This document shows, in pieces, positions 17,076 through 24,747 of a stretch of 64,000 bases of DNA; the first letter of the stretch is position 1, and each line of letters opens with the position of its first letter. The stretch covers positions 6,741,501 to 6,805,500 of the forward strand of contig NZ_CP086136.1 in the NCBI RefSeq assembly GCF_017565645.3, written 5' to 3'. A model generated the notes under the pieces. That model searched no databases and was not told the origin of the DNA. It was given only the letters and a program-made list of their open reading frames with translations. The position numbers were made by a program, and so were the translations under genes. This DNA is from Bradyrhizobium barranii subsp. barranii (GTDB taxonomy: Bacteria; Pseudomonadota; Alphaproteobacteria; Rhizobiales; Xanthobacteraceae).

Positions 17076-17639
17076 TCAGATGATCTCACTGTTCTCGTGC
17101 CACATGCGAACGGCATCGGCCATCACGGTCGCGAAGGCGACGAGCGCGAGGCCACTCAGCACCGACAGCACATGCGACTGCTCGATGCCGAACATGACCA
17201 CGAGCTGGCCCGGCTGGTTGGCCCGCGTCAGGTTGATCGTGGTGAGCATCTGCACCAGCGGCGACATCAGCGCGTTGGCGATCAGCGCGAGGCCCATCCG
17301 GCGGATGCGCCAGGCGTTGTCGGTCACGAAGACCTCGCCGCGCGCGAAGCGGGAGAACAACATCGAGAGCTGCAACAAGGCGTAGAGAACAGGCGCAAGT
17401 CCGATCAGGCTGATCAGGGCGCCGGCGAGGCGCGTACTGAAATTGAGCGTGAAGGGCCGCGCCCCCAGCGGGGACTGGGTCGCGATCCAGTGCCGGAGCA
17501 TCTCGTCGCTCGACCAGAGCAGCGGCACCGCAAGCACAGCGCCGGCGACGCACAGGAGCGCGCCGACGGCCACGATCCGTCCGATGCGCCGCAACCGCGG
17601 CTCGACCGGCGCAGGAAAAGGAAACGCGACGACGCTCAT
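17076..17639 (-). CDS. DUF2975 membrane protein
   Basis: A 187-aa protein with four transmembrane segments: about residues 24-45, 78-100 (ALISLIGLAPVLYALLQLSML), 118-140 and 152-175. It matches the DUF2975 family, which accompanies YozG-type regulators and has no known activity. An IS630 element inserted only five bases before the ATG at 17639, removing the native GGGAG ribosome binding site, now stranded at about 18770-18775. A fortuitous GTG at 17654 inside the element end is in frame but lacks a good ribosome binding site, so translation is probably reduced. Confidence 0.8.
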   Translation of the reverse strand: MSVVAFPFPAPVEPRLRRIGRIVAVGALLCVAGAVLAVPLLWSSDEMLRHWIATQSPLGARPFTLNFSTRLAGALISLIGLAPVLYALLQLSMLFSRFARGEVFVTDNAWRIRRMGLALIANALMSPLVQMLTTINLTRANQPGQLVVMFGIEQSHVLSVLSGLALVAFATVMADAVRMWHENSEII

Positions 17640-17644
17640 CGGAC

Positions 17645-18766
17645 TAGTACCCACTTTTCTTGGAACGTGAGTCGTGATTCAAGGTCGGGATGATACCCGA
17701 AGCAAGAGAAGTCCACCTTTCGAGGAAAGATCGCAAGGTGCTTGAGGCGTGCTGTCGCTCACCGGTGACGTTGCAGCGCGATTTGAAGCGGGCGCGGATA
17801 GTTCTGTTGGCGGCGGATGGGCGCAGCACCCGGTCGATCGCCAAGGAAGTTGGGGTCCAGCCGCGGATTGTCAGCCTTTGGCGGCATCGCTATGCCGACC
17901 ATGGCCTTGAAGGGCTGCAAGACAAGCCGCGGCCTGGCAAGCAGCCGATCTATACGAAGACGACCGACAAGCGGATTCTGAAGCTGCTGGATAAGCCGCC
18001 ACCGCAAGGGTTTGCGCGCTGGACCGGCCCCCTGCTGGCCGAGGCGCTGGGCGATGTCGATGTCCAATATGTCTGGCGGTTCCTGCGCAGCCACAAGATT
18101 GACCTGGTGGCTCGCAAGTCCTGGTGCGAGAGCAACGACCCGAACTTTACGGCCAAAGCCGCCGATGTTGTCGGCCTCTATGTCGCGCCGCCGGCGAAGG
18201 CCATTGTGCTGTGCGTGGACGAGAAGCCCTCGATCCAGGCTTTGGAGCGAGCGCAGGGTTATCTGAAGTTGCCCAATGGCCGCGCCTTAACCGGCCAAAG
18301 CCACGATTACAAGCGGCATGGCACCACAACATTGTTTGCGGCGCTCGAAGTCGCCACCGGAAAGATCATCGCGACCCATTCAAAACGCCGGCGCCGCGTC
18401 GAGTTTCTCGATTTCATGAACAGCGTCACCGCGACTTTTCCGAACCGCAAGCTTCACGTCATCCTCGACAACCTCAACACCCATAAAAAGAACGAGGACT
18501 GGCTCAAGGCCCACCCCAACGTGCAATTTCATTTCACGCCGACAAGTGCGTCATGGCTCAATCAGGTCGAAGTATGGTTTTCCATCTTGCAGGGGCAGTC
18601 GCTCAGCGGCACCTCCTTCACGAGCCTCAAGCAGCTTCAGGAACACATCGATGCCTACGTCAACGCATACAACGACAGAGCCGAGCCCTTCGTCTGGACC
18701 AAGAAAAAGGTCCGTCAACGCCGTTTCAAAGGCCGCCGTATCACTCAGCTCTGATTCCGGGTACTA
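17645..18766 (+). mobile_element. IS630-family insertion sequence
   Basis: An element of about 1.1 kb flanked by TA dinucleotides (17645-17646 and 18765-18766), the target duplication typical of IS630/mariner elements. The ends match imperfectly: both read inward from CTAGTACCC, diverging after nine bases. One intact transposase ORF fills it, so the copy looks recent and potentially active. It separates the DUF2975-xre operon from its native upstream region. Confidence 0.85.
17690..18754 (+). CDS. IS630-family transposase
   Basis: A 354-aa DDE transposase. The N-terminal third carries helix-turn-helix domains (RSTRSIAKEVGVQPRIVSLWRHRY), and the C-terminal catalytic core shows the three acidic residues: VLCVDEKPSIQAL (first Asp), HVILDNLNTHKK (second Asp) and WLNQVEVWFSILQ (Glu). 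It cuts and pastes the element at TA sites. The frame is uninterrupted, so the protein should be functional. The ATG at 17690 is the first in frame. Confidence 0.92.
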   Translation: MIPEAREVHLSRKDRKVLEACCRSPVTLQRDLKRARIVLLAADGRSTRSIAKEVGVQPRIVSLWRHRYADHGLEGLQDKPRPGKQPIYTKTTDKRILKLLDKPPPQGFARWTGPLLAEALGDVDVQYVWRFLRSHKIDLVARKSWCESNDPNFTAKAADVVGLYVAPPAKAIVLCVDEKPSIQALERAQGYLKLPNGRALTGQSHDYKRHGTTTLFAALEVATGKIIATHSKRRRRVEFLDFMNSVTATFPNRKLHVILDNLNTHKKNEDWLKAHPNVQFHFTPTSASWLNQVEVWFSILQGQSLSGTSFTSLKQLQEHIDAYVNAYNDRAEPFVWTKKKVRQRRFKGRRITQL

Positions 18767-18835
18767 GCTCCCATTTAATTGTATATTTTTATCGTCTTAC
18801 AATAAAAAATGGCAGAATTACGATATTAACCCCTT
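18767..18835 (-). promoter_or_regulatory. Stranded promoter/ribosome binding site of the DUF2975-xre operon
   Basis: If the IS is removed at its TA duplication, the minus strand reads ATTAAATGGGAGC-TA-GTCCG-ATG, placing GGGAG about nine bases before the DUF2975 start. Upstream is an AT-rich tract (including TATACAAT) unusual for this genome and promoter-like. The IS therefore split the operon from its translation signal and probably its promoter. Confidence 0.6.
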
Positions 18836-18931
18836 CCCTCGTCACTTACTCCGCGAAATGCCGGCAGCAACCCTTCCTTAACCCCCGCCGCGATATGGTT
18901 AACGAAAGTTGACCGCTCCGGCCCAGGCGTC

Positions 18932-19477
18932 ATGTTCCGCATCGATTTCAACAAGCTGCGCTTCCTCGTCTGCGACGACAATCCGCACATGCGCCGCATC
19001 CTGCGGACGCTGCTGCACTCCTTCGGCGCGCGCGAGGTTTACGAGGCCGAGGACGGCGCCACCGCGCTGGAAATGTACAGCCATTACGTGCCCGACATCG
19101 TCATCACCGACTGGGCGATGCCGATCTTCGACGGGCTCGAGCTCGCGCAGATGATCCGGCAGCCGGAATCCAAGGGCAATCCCTACGCGCCGATCATCAT
19201 GCTGACCGGTCATTCCGAGAAACGCCGCGTCACGGTCGCGCGCGATGCCGGCGTCACCGAATTCCTGGCCAAGCCGATCTCCGCCAAGGGCCTCTACCAG
19301 CGCATCCTCAACGTCGTCGCCAATCCCCGGCCCTTCATCAAGACCAAGACCTATTTCGGTCCGGACCGACGCCGCAACACCAACTCCGCCTATATGGGCC
19401 CCGAGCGCCGCGTCGGCGAAAAGCACGAGGTGCTCCAGCAACCCTCGCTGCTCGACAAGGCTCGTTCCTCCATCTAG
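18932..19477 (+). CDS. CheY-like response-regulator receiver protein with C-terminal tail
   Basis: A 181-aa protein. Residues about 8-125 are a receiver domain: acidic pocket VCDDN, phospho-acceptor Asp in DIVITDWAMP, Thr in IIMLTGHSE and Lys in FLAKPIS. A tail of about 55 residues follows with the repeated motif FGPDRRR and MGPERR, seen in single-domain regulators of alphaproteobacteria. No DNA-binding domain is present. The next gene is an Hpt protein, so the two may form a phosphorelay pair; an imperfect CtrA-like site lies at 18899-18914. Confidence 0.88.
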   Translation: MFRIDFNKLRFLVCDDNPHMRRILRTLLHSFGAREVYEAEDGATALEMYSHYVPDIVITDWAMPIFDGLELAQMIRQPESKGNPYAPIIMLTGHSEKRRVTVARDAGVTEFLAKPISAKGLYQRILNVVANPRPFIKTKTYFGPDRRRNTNSAYMGPERRVGEKHEVLQQPSLLDKARSSI

Positions 19478-19504
19478 CGCAACGTTTCGATCGGGGCAGA
19501 CATC

Positions 19505-20083
19505 ATGGCGAAGAACGGCGCAAAGGACATCGAGGTCACGGCCTTCGCCACGCACCAAGTGATCACGCAGCCCAATCCGCTGCGCAAGGTTCTGCGCCGT
19601 GTCGAAGAAAAGGACCTGGACGATCCGGTCGCCCGCGCCGAGCAGGCGCTCGCGGGCCTCTCCAGTGAGTTCAAGGACTGGATGACGACCGAGGTCAATC
19701 GTCTGTCGGCCGCTTACGTCGCTGTTCGCCATGAGGGCTTCACCAAGGAGCGGCGCGACGAGCTGTTCCGCGCCGCGCATGACATCAAGGGCGACGCTGC
19801 GACGTTCGGCTATCCGGCGGCGGCGGGAGTTGCGGAGAGCCTGTGCCGCGTCATCGAGCACGCGCCCGATCTCGACAAGGTGCCGGCCGAGCTGTTCACG
19901 CACCACATCAACGCCATCCTCGCCATCGTGCATGAAAACACCAAGCTCGACAGCATCAGCGTCTCGGCCGAGCTCAGCCGCCGCCTGCGCAAGGTCGCCG
20001 ACGACTACCTCGCCCACGCCAACCGCGACCGCCCCGAGCATCTCGAGGTGATTTTGGCACCGAGCATCGTGCCGGCGGAGTAG
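19505..20083 (+). CDS. Histidine phosphotransfer (Hpt) domain protein
   Basis: A 192-aa protein. The Hpt signature HDIKGDAATFGYP contains the phosphorylatable His, in a helical bundle covering about residues 70-165. It begins 27 bases after the receiver gene and is almost certainly cotranscribed. It would shuttle phosphate between the receiver and an unlinked kinase. The N-terminal 50 residues are unstructured-looking. The ATG at 19505 follows GGGGCAGACATC. Confidence 0.85.
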   Translation: MAKNGAKDIEVTAFATHQVITQPNPLRKVLRRVEEKDLDDPVARAEQALAGLSSEFKDWMTTEVNRLSAAYVAVRHEGFTKERRDELFRAAHDIKGDAATFGYPAAAGVAESLCRVIEHAPDLDKVPAELFTHHINAILAIVHENTKLDSISVSAELSRRLRKVADDYLAHANRDRPEHLEVILAPSIVPAE

Positions 20084-20124
20084 CGGCTCCCGCTCTCTCC
20101 TCTCGTTATTGCGAGCGCAAGTGT

Positions 20125-20251
20125 CGTAGGGTGGGCAAAGTGACTCGTCCGCCGTAGCTCGAAGAGCGAAGGCGGAAGCGTGCCCACCTACTAATATAAG
20201 CCGTGCGGATCAATGGTGGGCACGGCGCTACGCGCCTTTGCCCACCCTACG
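20125..20251. repeat. Dispersed inverted-repeat element (GTAGGGTGGGC family)
   Basis: Outer arms CGTAGGGTGGGCAAAG (20125-20140) and its exact complement (20236-20251) enclose inner arms CGTGCCCACC (20179-20188) and GGTGGGCACG (20215-20224). The whole could form a large hairpin between two convergent genes. A degenerate relative lies at 44044-44105. It is a palindromic intergenic element, likely non-coding. Confidence 0.75.
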
Positions 20252-20259
20252 GCGTCTCG

Positions 20260-21435
20260 CTACGCCGCGATCAGGTCGTCATAGATCGGATCGAGCGCGT
20301 CATCCGCGACGAGCTCGTCGCAGAACAACCTTGCCTCTTCGCGCGCGGATTCCGTGGCGAAGCGGCGGAGCAGGACCATCAGCGGTTCGGTCGCGCCGCG
20401 GTCGGTCTCGCAATGGGTGAGCACGCGCTCGACCATGCGCCGGCGCAGCCGCGCCGCGCCATCATCGGTATCGACAAAACCTTGCTCGTGGCAGGCATCG
20501 AGTGCGACCTGGAACGCCGCGAAGGTCGCCTCGGGAAGTCCGGCGCGGCGGAGCAGCGCGTGCAGGCTGTTGCCGCCACGGTCGTGCAGCAGCGCACAGA
20601 CGCGTGCCAGCGGCAGGTCGGCGAGTTCGGCGAGTGCCGCGTCGAACAGATCGAGATTGCTCGACAGCAGCGCGCGCAGGATGAGGCCGGCGGTGAGCTG
20701 GCCCGTGATGCGCAGGTGGCGCACGAGGCCCTGCATGTCCTCGCCGCGCGAGCGCGCTGCGATGTTCATGGTCGAGCGGTCGCGCGCCTCGACCGTGATG
20801 CGCTCGGCACGATCGGCGCTCAGCCAGTTCCGCGCCACCACGAATTGTGCAAGGGTCTCGGAGAGCTTGGCCACCAGAGCGGCGCGCGTCGCGGCCGGCA
20901 GATCCTCAAGCACCAGCATCGCCTCGCGGATCGCGGCGAGATGGCCGTGGCGCTCGACGATGCGATTCCAGGAGAACGGCGCGAGCTCGGCGTGGGGATT
21001 TTCGATCAGCTCGAGGGCTGCCGCCGCGCAGCCGACTTCGGCGATGGCGGCGCAGACCGACACCGGCAACGCGATGCGGCGGGCGACCGCGCATTGCACC
21101 TCGTCATTGCCGGTTGCGACGATGTCGACGAGATCGGCGTCGATCAGCAGCGGCGAATGTTCGAGCACGGGCAGCGCGACGGTCGGCTGGTCCGCCGACA
21201 GCGCCCGCACGATCGACGCCGGCGCATCCGTGCTGCGCGCAAAGGCCTCGGCCATCGCCTGCCGCACCAGCGGCGAGGGATCGTCGAGCAGCATCAGGAG
21301 CGCGCCTTCGGCCGCGATACGGTCGTCATGGGAAAGGTCTGAGATCAGCCAGGCCCGGGCCAATGCCCGCGTCGCCTCGGCCCGCTCGCCGGCGGGCGCC
21401 GTCCTGATCCAATTGATGAACTGCCGAACAATCAT
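20260..21435 (-). CDS. DUF2336 protein
   Basis: A 391-aa all-helical cytoplasmic protein of the DUF2336 family: N-terminal HEAT-like repeats (residues about 35-150, including DPSPLVRQAMAEAFA) and a C-terminal helical region. No catalytic motif is visible. Such proteins are restricted mainly to alphaproteobacteria, and their role is unknown. A near-CtrA box (TTAACAAAGCGTTCAC) lies at 21509-21524, about 75 bases upstream. Neighbouring receiver, Hpt and transglycosylase genes suggest a cell-cycle or motility context. Confidence 0.8.
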   Translation of the reverse strand: MIVRQFINWIRTAPAGERAEATRALARAWLISDLSHDDRIAAEGALLMLLDDPSPLVRQAMAEAFARSTDAPASIVRALSADQPTVALPVLEHSPLLIDADLVDIVATGNDEVQCAVARRIALPVSVCAAIAEVGCAAAALELIENPHAELAPFSWNRIVERHGHLAAIREAMLVLEDLPAATRAALVAKLSETLAQFVVARNWLSADRAERITVEARDRSTMNIAARSRGEDMQGLVRHLRITGQLTAGLILRALLSSNLDLFDAALAELADLPLARVCALLHDRGGNSLHALLRRAGLPEATFAAFQVALDACHEQGFVDTDDGAARLRRRMVERVLTHCETDRGATEPLMVLLRRFATESAREEARLFCDELVADDALDPIYDDLIAA

Positions 21436-21508
21436 GCTGCTTCCGGCTTACACAACAAACGAAAACGGTGACGGCTTGTCACCTGCAACACAAAATAAAC
21501 CACGACGC

Positions 21509-21524
21509 TTAACAAAGCGTTCAC
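21509..21524 (+). promoter_or_regulatory. Near-consensus CtrA box upstream of DUF2336 gene
   Basis: TTAA-CAAAGCG-TTCAC matches the CtrA consensus TTAA-N7-TTAAC at 8 of 9 positions and lies 74 bases before the start codon at 21435. Binding is inferred. Confidence 0.4.
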
Positions 21525-21615
21525 CATAACTGGCTGGTTTTATTGACGTTTTGTTAAGGGAACAAAGGCGCCTGCCACGCGTCCGGGACACGAGAGCGGG
21601 TTATTCGCGCGACGA

Positions 21616-22635
21616 TCAGCTCGAGAACGTACCGCTGCGATCGCTGAAGAGATCGAGCGGTTGCGGCGGGCGCACGTCAGGCGTCGCCGATGCGATCGAA
21701 GCAAGCGAGGCGTTGTTGCCCCACAATTTCTGCACCGTGGTCGAAACCGGCTGCGTGGTATCGCCGGGCTGATAGATCGAGCGGAATGCGGGCGTGATCG
21801 GCGTGTTGTCCGCAGCCGTTGACGACGACGTCGCACTCACCGGCGTCACGCCGCGCGCCTCCGGAAAGGTCTGCAGATAAGCGGCGTTGTCGATGACAGG
21901 CGCGGTGGGCTGCACGCCGTTGGCACTTGCGACCTGCGTCGTGGATGGCGAGTCGCCATACATCGCCATTGCGCTGCGGGTCGTTTTCGAATTCGCCGCG
22001 CTGGCGTAGCGCGCGTCGAGCACCGAATAGACCTCGGAGACGCTGCGTGCGCGGCCGTCCCTGGCGTAGAAGATCGAGCGGTTGGCGGAGGCCGCATTAG
22101 GAAACAGCCGCGCGCCGACCGCTTGCGGATTGTCCTCGGCATTGGCGATCAGCTTTGCGGCGCCGCCGAGACCCATGAAATGCGCCATGTAGAGTTCGCT
22201 GTCAGACGGCCTGCGGCCGAGCAGTCCGGTGAGCTTGAAACTGTTCGACTGCGTCAGCGCTGCGGCCATGGTGGAGGCGGCTTCCGGATCGTCGCGCAGC
22301 TTCATGATCGACCGCTTCATGGCGGGATCATCGACCGCGTAGCCGCCCGACGACGTCCTGGTGATGGCGTCGGAATAATTGCCATAGCCGAGCTGGGTGC
22401 CCGCCTCCTTCACCGTACCCAGCCAGGTCTGGTCGATGAACTGGTAGAGCCCGTGGGCGGACGACGTGGTGGCTCCCGCCGTCGGATCGAAATCCGATTC
22501 CATCTTGGCGGTCGTCAGCATGTACTGGAAGCTGACGCCCGTCCGGTTGGAGACCTGCTTGATCGCGCCGGCGACGCGTGCCCGCGACGGATCGAGACCC
22601 GTCGTCTGAGAGGCGCTGGAATTGTCGACCGACAT
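21616..22635 (-). CDS. Lytic transglycosylase-like (SLT-domain) protein
   Basis: A 339-aa protein. Residues about 20-130 form a lysozyme-like SLT domain: the catalytic Glu is likely in TTAKMESDFDP, and AHGLYQFIDQTWL is the conserved second motif. A Ser/Thr/Ala-rich C-terminal tail follows. It should cleave peptidoglycan glycan strands, perhaps locally for envelope assemblies. There is no classical signal peptide. A perfect CtrA box at 22713-22728 lies 78 bases upstream of the ATG at 22635, which favours this start over the GTG at 22707. Confidence 0.78.
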   Translation of the reverse strand: MSVDNSSASQTTGLDPSRARVAGAIKQVSNRTGVSFQYMLTTAKMESDFDPTAGATTSSAHGLYQFIDQTWLGTVKEAGTQLGYGNYSDAITRTSSGGYAVDDPAMKRSIMKLRDDPEAASTMAAALTQSNSFKLTGLLGRRPSDSELYMAHFMGLGGAAKLIANAEDNPQAVGARLFPNAASANRSIFYARDGRARSVSEVYSVLDARYASAANSKTTRSAMAMYGDSPSTTQVASANGVQPTAPVIDNAAYLQTFPEARGVTPVSATSSSTAADNTPITPAFRSIYQPGDTTQPVSTTVQKLWGNNASLASIASATPDVRPPQPLDLFSDRSGTFSS

Positions 22636-22712
22636 GATGGAGTGCCCGCCCCGTGCGGCGTTGAGCGACGCCGGCAATTCGGCGCCTGTCGTCTCACCGT
22701 GGGACACGTATG

Positions 22713-22728
22713 GTTAATGCGGGGTTAA
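22713..22728 (-). promoter_or_regulatory. Perfect CtrA consensus box
   Basis: On the minus strand, TTAA-CCCCGCA-TTAAC matches the CtrA consensus TTAA-N7-TTAAC at every fixed base. It lies 78 bases upstream of the transglycosylase start at 22635, a normal promoter position. CtrA control is inferred from the match. Confidence 0.6.
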
Positions 22729-22775
22729 TCTGGCCGTTCGCCGTCATTCCGGCCCGAACCCGGCGTGACGACGGG

Positions 22776-23219
22776 CTATTTCTTGTAGACGGCGTCCGGA
22801 TCGAACAACCTGTCCGCATCGACAAAGACCAGCTTGGCGCCGCCGCCCTCGGCCTCGACCTTGCGGTAGAAGCAGGACCGGCGGCCGGTGTGGCAGGCCG
22901 CGCCGATCTGCTCGACACGGATCCAGACCGCGTCCTGGTCGCAATCGGTGCGGATCTCGACCACGCGCTGGGTCTGACCCGACGTCTCACCTTTTCGCCA
23001 CAAGGCATTGCGCGATCGGCTGAAGTACCAGGCCTCGCCGGTCGCAATCGTCTTGCGCAGCGCCTCGTCGTTCATGTGCGCGACCATGAGCACATCACCG
23101 GTGGCAACGTCGGTCGCCACGCAGGTCACGAGGCCGGCAGCGTCGAACCTGGGCAGGAAGGCGAGGCCTTCCTCGATCTCATGGGAGTGAGCGGACACGG
23201 GCGTCCTCGCTTGGAGCAT
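22776..23219 (-). CDS. hisI: Phosphoribosyl-AMP cyclohydrolase
   Basis: A 147-aa HisI, which opens the purine ring of phosphoribosyl-AMP at the third step of histidine biosynthesis in the cytoplasm. Key residues are present: magnesium-site [10 protein letters not shown] (Asp-x-Asp-x-Asp) and zinc-site [14 protein letters not shown], plus [11 protein letters not shown]. It is a standalone HisI, not fused to HisE, as usual in alphaproteobacteria. The ATG at 23219 ([11 protein letters not shown]) is preferred over 23354. The folE gene lies 25 bases upstream on the same strand, so the two are probably cotranscribed. Confidence 0.92.
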   Translation of the reverse strand: MLQARTPVSAHSHEIEEGLAFLPRFDAAGLVTCVATDVATGDVLMVAHMNDEALRKTIATGEAWYFSRSRNALWRKGETSGQTQRVVEIRTDCDQDAVWIRVEQIGAACHTGRRSCFYRKVEAEGGGAKLVFVDADRLFDPDAVYKK

Positions 23220-23244
23220 GACGCGGACATAGACCTTCGCGAGG

Positions 23245-23937
23245 TCAGCGCGTCGTGCCTCGCACCAGGGACAGGAAACGTGCTTGCTCCGCCGGATTGT
23301 CGCGGAACATGCCAGTGAAGCGGCTGGTGAAGGTCGAGGCACCATGCTTGGCAACGCCTCGCACCGACATGCAGGTATGCTCGGCCTCGATCAGCACGGC
23401 AACGCCGCGGGGCTTGAGGATCTCGTCGATGGCCGCCGCGATCTGCGCCGTCATGTGCTCCTGGGTCTGGAGCCTGCGGGCGAAGATGTCGGTCAGGCGC
23501 GCAAGCTTCGACAGGCCGACGACGCGTTCCACCGGCGTATAGGCGATGTGCGCCTTGCCGTAGAACGGCATCATGTGATGCTCGCACTGCGAGGTGAACT
23601 CGATGTCGCGCACCAGCACGAAGTCGTCATAGCCGGCCGTCTCGCCGAAGGTGCGGTCGAGCACCTCGGCCGGGCACTGGTGGTAGCCCTGATAGAGCTC
23701 GTCGAAGGCCTCGACCACACGGCGCGGCGTGTCGAGCAAGCCTTCGCGCGCGGTGTTCTCGCCGATATAGGCGAGCAGCGTCTTCACCGCCGCTTCCGCC
23801 TCTGCGCGCGCGGGGCGCGGCTGGTCGGCGCGGACGGCGGCCGCGAGGAATTCGGCAGGGTCAAGCTCAGCCGGGCGGCTCTCGGGTTGGCGGTCGGAGG
23901 GCTTGCCCGGGCGGATGGATTTGATCGTAGCGTCCAT
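23245..23937 (-). CDS. folE: GTP cyclohydrolase I
   Basis: A 230-aa enzyme converting GTP to 7,8-dihydroneopterin triphosphate, the first step of tetrahydrofolate synthesis. Zinc ligands are visible in [13 protein letters not shown] and [12 protein letters not shown]; the subunit contact [12 protein letters not shown] and GASTFTSRF are also typical. The N-terminal 45 residues are a variable extension. It precedes hisI on the same strand (25-bp gap). Confidence 0.94.
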   Translation of the reverse strand: MDATIKSIRPGKPSDRQPESRPAELDPAEFLAAAVRADQPRPARAEAEAAVKTLLAYIGENTAREGLLDTPRRVVEAFDELYQGYHQCPAEVLDRTFGETAGYDDFVLVRDIEFTSQCEHHMMPFYGKAHIAYTPVERVVGLSKLARLTDIFARRLQTQEHMTAQIAAAIDEILKPRGVAVLIEAEHTCMSVRGVAKHGASTFTSRFTGMFRDNPAEQARFLSLVRGTTR

Positions 23938-24020
23938 GTCTACTCCGTTCGACGGCCTCGCGGCCGGAGTGTCACCGGCAGACGGGGCGGCAAGCCGCCG
24001 GACGCCTGAAGAGAACAGTT

Positions 24021-24122
24021 TTGACGAAAAAGGCCCTTTGGGTCATCACGCTGGCAGCGCAGATCTGGACCGCTGCTGCCGCACCGCTGGACTGTTTTTC
24101 CGCCAGTTCCGTCCCTATATAG
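24021..24122 (+). CDS. Possible 33-aa secreted or membrane peptide
   Basis: A TTG-started frame ([21 protein letters not shown]...) has a signal-peptide-like start and ends at TAG 24120-24122, with GAAGAG upstream. It sits in the 242-bp gap between folE and the Fe-S scaffold gene. The unusual start codon and short length make this speculative. Confidence 0.25.
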   Translation: MTKKALWVITLAAQIWTAAAAPLDCFSASSVPI

Positions 24123-24179
24123 GACCGTGGGCGGCGCCCGCCAAGGCCGATCCGGTGCGGAAGTGTTGGACTCCATCAC

Positions 24180-24635
24180 ATGCTGAACGACATCTATAAC
24201 AAGCGGATCATCGAACTGGCCGGGAATATTCCACGCCTCGGACGGCTGCCGGACCCCGACGCCACTGCCACCGCCCACTCCAAATTGTGCGGCTCGACCG
24301 TGAAGATCGACCTCAAGATGGAGGGCGACAAGGTCACCGACTTCGCCCATGACGTGAAGGCCTGTGCCCTCGGACAAGCCTCTTCATCCATCATGGCAAG
24401 TCGCGTCGTCGGCTCGACCGCGAGCGAACTCCGCGAGTTACGCGAAACCGTTCGCAAGATGCTCAAGGAGAACGGCGCGCCTCCTGAAGGCAAATGGGAA
24501 GAGATCAAGTTCCTCGAGCCGGTCCGCGACTACAAGGCGCGACACGCCTCGACCCTCCTGACCTTCGATGCCGTGGTCGATGCCATCGGCCAGATCGAGG
24601 CGAAAGCCAAGCAGCCGGCCGCGGCGCAGGGCTGA
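24180..24635 (+). CDS. NifU/IscU-type iron-sulfur cluster scaffold protein
   Basis: A 151-aa protein of the NifU N-terminal/SufU-like fold that holds nascent Fe-S clusters. The usual ligands are present: Cys in HSKLCGSTVKI and Cys in VKACALGQASSSIMA; the third ligand is less obvious. It lies alone between folE and the COG3904 gene, not in a suf operon. A general Fe-S or zinc-scaffold role is inferred. The ATG at 24180 immediately follows ACTCCATCAC, with no strong ribosome binding site. Confidence 0.85.
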   Translation: MLNDIYNKRIIELAGNIPRLGRLPDPDATATAHSKLCGSTVKIDLKMEGDKVTDFAHDVKACALGQASSSIMASRVVGSTASELRELRETVRKMLKENGAPPEGKWEEIKFLEPVRDYKARHASTLLTFDAVVDAIGQIEAKAKQPAAAQG

Positions 24636-24649
24636 TTTGGTCGAGGTCA

Positions 24650-24736
24650 TTCCGACGCCTGCGCCGGCGCGAACCCGGTCGCGCTACGATATCTGAATTC
24701 CGGCTTCGTCGCTTTGCGAACGCCCCGGAATGACGA
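24650..24736. repeat. Palindromic intergenic element (GTCATTCCG...CGGAATGAC)
   Basis: GGTCATTCCG near 24650 and CGGAATGACG near 24728 form inverted arms around a GC-rich core, just after the Fe-S scaffold gene and before the convergent COG3904 gene. Part of the same motif (CGTCATTCCGGCCCGAACCCGGCGTGACG) occurs at 22742-22770. It is likely a dispersed extragenic palindrome. Confidence 0.5.
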
Positions 24737-24747
24737 TCAGGGAAATC

